DNA from: CAZIMM01 sp964540415
GTDB taxonomy: Bacteria > Bacillota > Clostridia > Oscillospirales > Acutalibacteraceae
Assembly (NCBI GenBank): GCA_964540415.1
Contig: CAZIMM010000064.1
Location: 1 to 12,607 of the forward strand
DNA: 12,607 nt
Reading direction: 5' to 3'
In this document: positions 1 through 5,946 of the stretch, in pieces
Numbering within the stretch: position 1 is the first letter of the stretch
Layout: every line of letters starts with the position of its first letter
Notes under the pieces: generated by a model
The model's database searches: none
What the model was told of the DNA's origin: nothing
Seen by the model: the letters and a program-made list of their open reading frames with translations, nothing else
Position numbers and translations under genes: made by a program

Positions 1-114
1 AACCCCGATAACCCTGTCAGGGTCAACCGTGGGCATGAGTTTGCACTGAAACAACCTGTATTCTTTGTCCTCAAGAGCAAAAAGTCGCTGCGTGATTATG
101 TCCGAACTGTTCAT
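1..114 (-). CDS. DNA alkylation repair protein (AlkD-like), N-terminal 38 residues, partial
   Basis: The frame starts with ATG at 114-112 and stays open to the left edge, so only the first 38 residues are visible and the C-terminus lies outside the window. The residues LFALEDKEYRLFQCKLMP followed by TVDPDRVIGV match the typical opening of clostridial AlkD-family proteins (LFxLQDxxYxxFxxKLxPTVDPxxVIGVR). AlkD enzymes are HEAT-repeat DNA glycosylases that remove alkylated purines. The catalytic part is not in view. A GAGG Shine-Dalgarno (124-127) sits 9 nt before the ATG, inside the end of the GH92 gene, and the GH92 stop is separated from this start by one base, so the two are probably co-translated. 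The function has no obvious link to the glycan genes; it may simply share their transcript. The family call rests on a short but distinctive segment. Confidence 0.75.
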   Translation of the reverse strand, partial: MNSSDIITQRLFALEDKEYRLFQCKLMPTVDPDRVIGV

Positions 115-115
115 T

Positions 116-2158
116 TTATCTTACCTCGGTTTTTGACATCACAAATTCAAGCCGCCCGCCGTTCATCAGTTCATGCGCCGGAAGACGGTAATCCGCAAGC
201 TCGCGTGAGTTGAACTTGACGCTTTTCACATAAATGTCATCTGCGGATTCGGCTTGAACGGAAATCTCCAGCGTTTTGCCGGATGACAGGGACATCTTTG
301 CGCTTTTGACAAACGGAGAGCCAATCAGGAACAAATCCTGCCCCGCAACGGGGAAAATACCGAGTGCGGCAAGGACATAATATGATGAAAGCGCTCCCGA
401 ATCGTTGTTTCCGGGAATACCTCCCCTTCCGGTGGTGAACATGTATTTTGTTCCGGCACGGATGATTTCACATGTGCGGTCATGCCTGCCCGCATAAATG
501 TAGGAAAACGGTGCCTCGGTGTCGGACTCGTTGTTGAAGCCCTCAAAGCGGCCGAGCTTCATCCCCTGCTCGACCGGCTTCGAATTGAACGGATCTGTCG
601 GCTGCACTGTATCCGGTGCGCCGAAGCCGAAGAACCTGTCGAGGAGCTCCGCAAAGCGTTCTTTGCCGCCGGCAAGCTCAATGCGTCTGTCCATTTCTAC
701 CATTTGTCTGAATGAATAATTGTAAAGCGTACCTTCGTAATAAATCGAAATCTCATCCAGCAGGCCTGTTTCGGCTGAATATGCCTTTACCCACTGCGCC
801 GCAAACGGCCGCAGTTTTTCATAAACCTGCATGAGTCCGTTTTCGCGGGCAACGTCCGCCGCATTTGCGCAGGCGTCTGCCATGTCGAGCATCCAGGTGT
901 GTGAGCGGCATCTGCCCTCCACGGTGAAATCGCGCTTGTTTTCGGCAAACAAATCGTCGGTTATCACGCTGAGCATCCGTTCAACGTCAACGCTGATGCC
1001 GTATCTGTAAGCCGTCAGCAGCACATAAGCGCCGAGCATTCGCGCCTGCTCCGTCGGTTGCTTGTATTCGTCAGACACGCCCAGACTGTTCGGTATTCTC
1101 CCGAGCTTCTCGCCGACAAGCAGCAGCGTCTCAACAATTTTTTCGGATGTGTCCCGGTAAAGCATCAATATCAGCGGCAGGGCGGTTTTATACATATCCC
1201 ACAGCGTGTTCAAATCAACCATGAACGCACCGTCGCCGTCATAAATGAAGCTTTCGCCGCCGCGGTCAACAGGCTTTATCAATGAATGGTACAGATTTGA
1301 ATAAAAAATCTCCGCTGTTTTATCGTCATACGCTTCAATTTGAATTGCCGAAAGCGCCTTATTCCAGGCATCATATGCGTTCTTTCTCGCACAGTCAAAG
1401 CCGGGTGCGCCGACAAGGTCGGCAAGTGCCCTTTGGGTGCTCCGCAGTGAAATGCTCACAGTTATTTCGGCAGTATGCTCCCCCTCTTTCAGGTTGAGCA
1501 CTGCTTTCTTTGAGTCAACACTCAGCGGAGAATCGGCGCAAACGGCGAAATAAAGCTTCACGCCCTCAATCTCGGCAGTTGCCGTTACTGTGTTGCCGCT
1601 TTCGGCGCGAACCTCAACAAAGGTGACCGGCGCGCGTTTTTTCCCGGTTATATTCAACCCGTTGTTGTCAAAATCAATCTCCACGCTTCCGCCGGAGCTG
1701 CCGAAGGTGTAGCGGTGCAGAGCGAGGCGCGGAGTCACGGTCAGTTCACATTTGATGTCCCCGAGAACCGCACTGTAATACCCAGGCTGTGCTTCCTCGT
1801 TTTGCGGTATGACCCGTTCGGGAGAGTTCGCGTATTTAGGAGTGACTACGGCATAGTTATAGTAATAACCTATAGCTCCCGTTCCGCTTTGCTGCAGGTG
1901 CGCAAAGCCGAGCAGACCCTTGCCCTGCTCAAAATGAAGCGGCCGCGAATGGCTGTTCGGGCAATGGTCGCCGTACCCCGTCGGATATCCTCCGGAAAAC
2001 GGAGCAACCGACATTGCTGAGAACGGCAGGCAAGCACCCGGGGAGGTGTTTCCGCAGCCGGCCTTGATGAAAAACCACTTGGCGGCTATCCCCTCCGGCT
2101 TGGGAAGGTCAATTTCACCGCAGCCTTGAAAGACGTTGACATATTTGCAGCAATCCAT
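116..2158 (-). CDS. GH92-family alpha-mannosidase-like glycoside hydrolase, cytoplasmic
   Basis: 680 residues, ATG start, preceded by GGAGG (2167-2171) at 8 nt. GH92 enzymes are calcium-dependent exo-acting alpha-mannosidases that invert configuration. Visible family landmarks are the N-terminal GNTSPGACLPF block (36-46), GFAHLQQSGTG (84-94, normally GFSHTHLSGxG), TLWDMYKTALPL (318-329), FNNESD (541-546) with Glu544 at the place of the usual GNEP acid, and GNNDSGALSSYYVLAALG (583-600). The third residue of that last motif is usually acidic but is Asn585 here; Asp586 is kept. There is no signal peptide, whereas many characterised GH92 enzymes (for example from Bacteroides) are exported, and 680 residues is short for the family (about 700-800). 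It would therefore act in the cytoplasm on imported mannosides. It is the last glycan gene of the operon and is separated from the symporter gene by a strong terminator. GH92 membership is secure; alpha-mannose specificity is less so because the motifs diverge. Confidence 0.85.
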   Translation of the reverse strand: MDCCKYVNVFQGCGEIDLPKPEGIAAKWFFIKAGCGNTSPGACLPFSAMSVAPFSGGYPTGYGDHCPNSHSRPLHFEQGKGLLGFAHLQQSGTGAIGYYYNYAVVTPKYANSPERVIPQNEEAQPGYYSAVLGDIKCELTVTPRLALHRYTFGSSGGSVEIDFDNNGLNITGKKRAPVTFVEVRAESGNTVTATAEIEGVKLYFAVCADSPLSVDSKKAVLNLKEGEHTAEITVSISLRSTQRALADLVGAPGFDCARKNAYDAWNKALSAIQIEAYDDKTAEIFYSNLYHSLIKPVDRGGESFIYDGDGAFMVDLNTLWDMYKTALPLILMLYRDTSEKIVETLLLVGEKLGRIPNSLGVSDEYKQPTEQARMLGAYVLLTAYRYGISVDVERMLSVITDDLFAENKRDFTVEGRCRSHTWMLDMADACANAADVARENGLMQVYEKLRPFAAQWVKAYSAETGLLDEISIYYEGTLYNYSFRQMVEMDRRIELAGGKERFAELLDRFFGFGAPDTVQPTDPFNSKPVEQGMKLGRFEGFNNESDTEAPFSYIYAGRHDRTCEIIRAGTKYMFTTGRGGIPGNNDSGALSSYYVLAALGIFPVAGQDLFLIGSPFVKSAKMSLSSGKTLEISVQAESADDIYVKSVKFNSRELADYRLPAHELMNGGRLEFVMSKTEVR

Positions 2159-2172
2159 AATCAGTTCCTCCG

Positions 2173-2210
2173 AAAAAAACGGCGGTTGACCCGAAGAAAG
2201 CCAACCGCCG
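2173..2210 (-). terminator. Intrinsic terminator between symporter and GH92 genes, possible attenuator
   Basis: Read on the minus strand, CGGCGGTTG (2210-2202) pairs perfectly with CAACCGCCG (2188-2180). The stem can extend inward by GCTT/GGGT using C-G and G-U pairs, leaving a loop of about 5 nt. Seven T residues follow (2179-2173). This is a textbook Rho-independent terminator, 15 bases after the symporter stop codon. The T-run ends one base before the GGAGG Shine-Dalgarno of the GH92 gene, so no promoter fits between them. The opposite strand lacks a T-run after the hairpin, so it acts only in the minus direction. Confidence 0.9.
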
Positions 2211-2225
2211 ATAAAATAACTATTT

Positions 2226-3686
2226 TCAGTGTTTCATTGCCTTGATTTCGTCGAACTCGCCGAGGATGGAATCATCGGGCTTCTTTGTCAGGAGGCTGAC
2301 AACAACTATCATCACACAGGCAATAACGAACGCGGGAAGCAGCTCGTAGATTGCAAATACTCCGCCGAGCTTTGCGGCTATGACATATTTCCAGATGAAT
2401 ACCATAGCGCCGCCCGATACCATTCCGGCAAGAGCGCCCCACTTGTTTGAGCGCCTCCAGAACAGAGCCATAAGAACAACAGGNNNNNNNNNNATTGCAA
2501 CAATTGCAATGAGAATTACGGAAACTCTCGCGATGAGCATAGATGTTCTTTTTGAAAGCTTTATTTTCAGGAAATCAGCAAAGATGTTCTCCGATGCACT
2601 TGAGGACGCAGCAAGAAGCTGTGAATCGGCGGTGGACATTGTCGCGGCAAGAATGCCCGCAAGGATTATTCCGGCAAGGACTGTCATCAGAGCGCCGTGC
2701 GTGCTGATTAATCCGGCAATTTTTATAATTATTGTTTCGGAATCCGCAAGAGTGTCGATAGCCCCGACACTTGACATTGCGTTGCCGACAATACCGATGA
2801 CAACCGCGGCCGCCAGTGATATAACAACCCATACGGATGCGACACGACGGGAAAGCTTGAGCTTGCGTTCTTCCCTGATTGCCATGAAGCGAAGAAGGAT
2901 GTGGGGCATTCCGAAATAACCGAGACCCCACGCAAGCGTTGAAGCAATGGTCAGCGCGCTGTAAGGCGTTGAGCCCTGAATCTTGGGTGAAAATGTTGAG
3001 GTAAGATTGAGATAGCTTGGAATTGTCCTTGCATTTTCAACAACACTTTCCCAACCGCCGGCTTTTGTTATGCCGAAAATAAGAACTGCAACAAGTGCGA
3101 TTGACATGACGATGCTCTGGATAAAGTCCGTTGTGCTCGCGGCAAGGAAGCCGCCCAGGGCAGTGTAAAGAATTATGACGATTCCGCTGACAATCATTGC
3201 CGTGAGATAATCTACACCGAAAAGTGTGCCGAAGAGCTTGCCGCAGGCCGAGAAGCCCGAGCCGACATATGGCACAAAGAAAACAATGATAATCAACGCG
3301 GCAATCACAGTGAGGATGTTCGCATTGTCATGGTAACGCTTTGAAAAAAATCCGGGAATGGTTATCGCATCTATGCGCTGTGAATAGCGCCTGATTCGTT
3401 TTGCAACGATAAGCCAGTTAATGTATGTGCCGACAGCAAGACCGATGGCGGTCCATGTTGCCTCGGCAAGTCCGCTGAGGTAAGCTACTCCCGGGAGACC
3501 CATCAAAAGCCAGCTGCTCATATCCGACGCTTCGGCGCTCATTGCCGTAACAAGAGGGCCGAGCTTGCGGCCGCCGAGATAAAAGTCTCCGACGTCATGC
3601 GTACTTTTTGTAAAATAGATGCCGATAGCTATCATGCCGATGAGATAAATACCGATTGTAATTGCAATTCCTACTGTTGAACTCAC
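2226..3686 (-). CDS. Sodium:solute symporter, PutP-like (Na+/proline type), interrupted by an assembly gap
   Basis: 486 residues as assembled, multi-spanning inner-membrane protein of the SSS family, closest in motif content to PutP. GTG start with AAGGTG (3695-3700) 8 nt upstream, overlapping the GH4 stop. ASDMSSW at 53-59 carries Asp55, Met56, Ser57 and Trp59 at the same numbering as E. coli PutP. AATMST (347-352) supplies the second Na+-site half (Ser351, Thr352). Residues that line the proline site in PutP are also present: Tyr140, and WGLGYFGMP at 253-261 (Trp253, Tyr257, Pro261). The ten Ns at 2484-2493 fall in a late helix; alignment from memory with PutP implies that about 27 residues belong where 4 are shown, so the true protein is probably near 509 residues. 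Its place between glycosidase genes suggests a glycan-related or glycopeptide nutrient role, but the site residues favour proline or a similar zwitterion. Confidence 0.88.
   Translation of the reverse strand: MSSTVGIAITIGIYLIGMIAIGIYFTKSTHDVGDFYLGGRKLGPLVTAMSAEASDMSSWLLMGLPGVAYLSGLAEATWTAIGLAVGTYINWLIVAKRIRRYSQRIDAITIPGFFSKRYHDNANILTVIAALIIIVFFVPYVGSGFSACGKLFGTLFGVDYLTAMIVSGIVIILYTALGGFLAASTTDFIQSIVMSIALVAVLIFGITKAGGWESVVENARTIPSYLNLTSTFSPKIQGSTPYSALTIASTLAWGLGYFGMPHILLRFMAIREERKLKLSRRVASVWVVISLAAAVVIGIVGNAMSSVGAIDTLADSETIIIKIAGLISTHGALMTVLAGIILAGILAATMSTADSQLLAASSSASENIFADFLKIKLSKRTSMLIARVSVILIAIVAXXXXPVVLMALFWRRSNKWGALAGMVSGGAMVFIWKYVIAAKLGGVFAIYELLPAFVIACVMIVVVSLLTKKPDDSILGEFDEIKAMKH
2484..2493. 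other. Assembly gap (10 N) inside the symporter gene
   Basis: Ten consecutive Ns of fixed size interrupt the symporter reading frame. The frame is open on both sides and resumes in the same phase. The codon at the upstream edge reads ATN (Ile or Met), matching the Ile expected in PutP after the VALVA-like stretch. Compared with PutP, around 23 further codons are missing, so the real gap is probably about 79 nt rather than 10. Confidence 0.9.
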
Positions 3687-3694
3687 TTTTTACG

Positions 3695-3700
3695 CACCTT
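3695..3700 (-). promoter_or_regulatory. Shine-Dalgarno supporting the GTG start of the symporter
   Basis: AAGGTG on the minus strand, 8 nt before the GTG at 3686-3684, and overlapping the TAA stop of the GH4 gene (3702-3700). It supports the GTG start and translational coupling. Confidence 0.7.
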
Positions 3701-4980
3701 TAAAATTTGAACTCGGGGAGATATTGCTTATGGGCCTGCTTCATTTCCTCAAAGCACTTTGAGGCCTTCTCCCAGTCTCCGACAAGCGGGTGAACAAGGA
3801 GGGCGTTCAAGGCTGCGGACTCGGAGCCGGTTGTTGCCGCTTCAACCGTCAGCTTTTCGTATTCCTTGACAATGCGCATGAGGCCAATAATATGTCTGTT
3901 GTCGATTTCGCCCACCTGCACGGGAGTTGCACCGTCTTTGCCGACAACAGCCGCAATTTCAACAACATCGTCCTTGTCCATGAAGGAAAGCGTTCCGTTG
4001 TTTTTGATGTTGACAACGTGAACATCGTGAAGGTCGTTTGCAATGGAGTTAATCAGTGATACCGCCGCAAGGGAGTACTTGTGGCCGCCTCTCTGGTCAA
4101 GCAGAGCGGGCTTTGTGACAACGCTCTCGTCGCTGTACATTTCGAGCAGCTGCTCCTCGATTTCCATGCAAACCTGTGCCCTGCTCTTTTTATCCTCCTT
4201 GAGGTGAGCGAGCTTCGCCGCACGGCAGTAATAATACTGAAGGTAGGACGAGGGGATTCCGCCCGTTGCAGCAAGGCATTCCAGAGAGAAACCGTCGTCC
4301 TTGATGTTAGCCATAACTTTCGGCGAAAAGCCGGATTTTATCATATCGGGCAGAATTTCCTTGCCGTCCGCAATGACGGAGGTTATCCAGCTGAGGTGAT
4401 TAAGTCCGACATAGGTTATCTTGCTGTCCTCCCCGCTGATTTCACGGGTATCATCAATCATGTTGATGGGCACGTTGCAAAGCCCGATGCTTTTGACGTT
4501 CGTGTTATTGAGCACGAACTCGGTGATGATGCCGGACGGATTTGTGAAGTTGATGAGCCACGCGTTCGGGCAGATAGCTTCAATGCGGTCGCAGATGTTC
4601 TGCATCACCGGGATGGTTCTCAGAGCCTTGAAGAAGCCGCCGATACCCGTTGTCTCCTGACCGATAAGGTCATATTTGAGCGGGATTGTTTCATCGAGAT
4701 GGCGGGCGGGAAGCTTGCCGACACGAATCTGCGTCACAACAAAATCTGCGCCTTCAAGAGCCTCGTCCAGATTGTCGGTGAGGTTGATTTCGCAATCGAC
4801 CTGAGCCTTTTTAAGCATACGGACGCAGAGGCCGCCGACAATTGTGCGCTTGCGCTCGTCAATATCCATAAAAGATATTTTCTTCAGCTTAAGACTATCC
4901 CTTGCTTTGATGAAACCATCAACCAATTCCGGGCAATAGGTGCTGCCCGAGCCGATTACGGCAACTGTAATTTCTTTCAT
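3700..4980 (-). CDS. GH4 family NAD-dependent 6-phospho-beta-glucosidase-type glycosidase
   Basis: 426 residues, cytoplasmic. GH4 enzymes use NAD+ and a divalent metal (Mn2+) to oxidise C3 of the sugar, eliminate the aglycone and re-reduce, usually on 6-phosphorylated disaccharides. Visible signatures are the Rossmann loop GSGSTYCPEL (10-19), QIRVGKLPAR (84-93), IGQETTGIGGFFKALRTIPV (106-125), NFTNPSG (144-150), GLCNVP (166-171) with the metal-binding Cys168, GLNHLSW (192-198) with His195, and RGGHKYS (297-303) holding the proposed base Tyr302. This pattern fits the 6-phospho-beta-glucosidase (LicH/CelF) branch rather than alpha-galactosidases. The start at 4980 is chosen because AAGGAG (4989-4994) lies 8 nt upstream; the frame stays open to 5043, but that extension overlaps the kinase end. 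The SD overlaps the kinase stop codon. The exact substrate is unknown; a chitobiose-6-phosphate-like or beta-glucoside-6-phosphate is an inference from the neighbouring kinase. Confidence 0.92.
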   Translation of the reverse strand: MKEITVAVIGSGSTYCPELVDGFIKARDSLKLKKISFMDIDERKRTIVGGLCVRMLKKAQVDCEINLTDNLDEALEGADFVVTQIRVGKLPARHLDETIPLKYDLIGQETTGIGGFFKALRTIPVMQNICDRIEAICPNAWLINFTNPSGIITEFVLNNTNVKSIGLCNVPINMIDDTREISGEDSKITYVGLNHLSWITSVIADGKEILPDMIKSGFSPKVMANIKDDGFSLECLAATGGIPSSYLQYYYCRAAKLAHLKEDKKSRAQVCMEIEEQLLEMYSDESVVTKPALLDQRGGHKYSLAAVSLINSIANDLHDVHVVNIKNNGTLSFMDKDDVVEIAAVVGKDGATPVQVGEIDNRHIIGLMRIVKEYEKLTVEAATTGSESAALNALLVHPLVGDWEKASKCFEEMKQAHKQYLPEFKF

Positions 4981-4988
4981 TTTTATAT

Positions 4989-4994
4989 CTCCTT
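4989..4994 (-). promoter_or_regulatory. Shine-Dalgarno fixing the GH4 start
   Basis: AAGGAG on the minus strand, 8 nt before the ATG at 4980-4978, sharing its first base with the kinase TGA stop (4996-4994). It decides for the 426-residue form of GH4 over a 447-residue upstream extension. Confidence 0.8.
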
Positions 4995-5932
4995 CACATA
5001 TATTTCTGAGCAATCCAGTTGATGCAGCCGGTAACGGGTGCACAACGAAGCTTTTTAAACTCCAGCGTGCGCTTTGAGCGCAGGCGGCATTCCTCCATGA
5101 GCATATTCACATAAATTTCAGACGGGAGCTTTGTGTGAATCGAACCGGAAAGAACAACCTCAACAGTGTCATCAAAATCAAGATAATTCGCATGTGCGCA
5201 AATGAACTGAGCACCCCTCACCGCAAGCTCACGGGTTGCCTCCATAACTGCCTCGTCGCCCTCCTGCGCCGCTTCAAAAAAGAAATCAAGCAGACGCATT
5301 ATCATGTGCTCGGCTTTTTCCTCATCGTCGAGAATCGCAACGCTTGCAAGAAACTCATCCCGGGTTTTGATGCCGAAATCATCAAAGAATTTTTTTGTCA
5401 GAACGGTTTCGCGAATGTGCAGATAAACATCGTCATAAATCAGTTTGAACGCGGTTCTGGCAATGAAGTGACCTCCGCCGGTGTCTCCGGAGTAATCACC
5501 GAGGCCGGCGAGCTGAAGCATATTGCCGCTTTTGTCGATTGCGTTGCAGCATACGCCCGTGCCCATATTAAATCCGATTGCGGCTCCTGTTTCGGAGCCT
5601 GCCTTAACAACGATAAAGCCGTCGTTAAATATCTCAAAATTGCGCAAGCCCATTTCTTCAAGCTTTGCACACATGATGTCGTGCTGAAATTTATGGTCGA
5701 TGCCTGCAAGCCCCATGAGGATAAAGGACACGTTATTCAGCGCAATACCGTGCGTGCCGACAAGCTCGCAAAGGCCCTTCCAGAGTTTCTGAGATGCCTC
5801 GTCAAACGAGCCCTCCATGTTTTCATGGTTTGTTCCGGGACCCTTGACCTCGCAAAGCAGATTACGGTTTTCGTCAAACAGCGCGTAAACGGTTTTTGTC
5901 CCGCCGCCGTCCACCCCTATGTAATATGCCAC
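4994..5932 (-). CDS. BadF/BadG/BcrA-type ATPase, N-acetylglucosamine-kinase-like sugar kinase
   Basis: 312 residues, cytoplasmic, actin-fold (ASKHA) kinase. The phosphate-1 loop is VDGGGTKT (7-14), followed by GLAGID (74-79), FNDG (102-105) with the likely catalytic Asp104, the second phosphate loop NMGTGV (122-127), GLGDYSGDTGGG (143-154), and LSGS (261-264) for the adenosine region. These are the hallmarks of bacterial GlcNAc/glucosamine kinases in the BadF family, which transfer phosphate from ATP to the C6 hydroxyl. Length is typical. The start is GTG (5932-5930), backed by GAGGAGG (5940-5946) at 7 nt, which overlaps the stop of the preceding gene. The GH4 gene downstream acts on 6-phosphosugars, so this kinase may phosphorylate either a monosaccharide released in the cell or the disaccharide that GH4 cleaves. 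Substrate identity cannot be read from the sequence. Confidence 0.85.
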   Translation of the reverse strand: MAYYIGVDGGGTKTVYALFDENRNLLCEVKGPGTNHENMEGSFDEASQKLWKGLCELVGTHGIALNNVSFILMGLAGIDHKFQHDIMCAKLEEMGLRNFEIFNDGFIVVKAGSETGAAIGFNMGTGVCCNAIDKSGNMLQLAGLGDYSGDTGGGHFIARTAFKLIYDDVYLHIRETVLTKKFFDDFGIKTRDEFLASVAILDDEEKAEHMIMRLLDFFFEAAQEGDEAVMEATRELAVRGAQFICAHANYLDFDDTVEVVLSGSIHTKLPSEIYVNMLMEECRLRSKRTLEFKKLRCAPVTGCINWIAQKYM

Positions 5933-5939
5933 AGCGTAT

Positions 5940-5946
5940 CCTCCTC
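5940..5946 (-). promoter_or_regulatory. Shine-Dalgarno supporting the GTG start of the sugar kinase
   Basis: GAGGAGG on the minus strand, 7 nt before GTG at 5932-5930. Its first bases belong to the TGA stop (5947-5945) of the upstream Gfo/Idh-type gene, so translation is probably coupled. Confidence 0.8.

Noticed and set aside
1715..2020. 101-codon plus-strand frame opposite the GH92 N-terminus
   Set aside because: Low-complexity Arg/Val-rich translation, antisense to conserved GH92 motifs, no SD or promoter.
2484..2493. Symporter as a pseudogene because of the interruption
   Set aside because: The interruption is Ns, not a stop or frameshift, and both flanks remain in the same frame with conserved PutP motifs.
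4081..5022. 313-codon open frame on the plus strand opposite GH4
   Set aside because: It lies antisense to a strongly recognisable GH4 gene, its translation matches no family motif, and it is a by-product of codon bias on the coding strand.
4981..5043. Upstream in-frame extension of GH4 to an ATG at 5043
   Set aside because: It would overlap the kinase C-terminus by 50 bases, its translation is unlike GH4 N-termini, and a strong SD marks the ATG at 4980, where the Rossmann strand begins.
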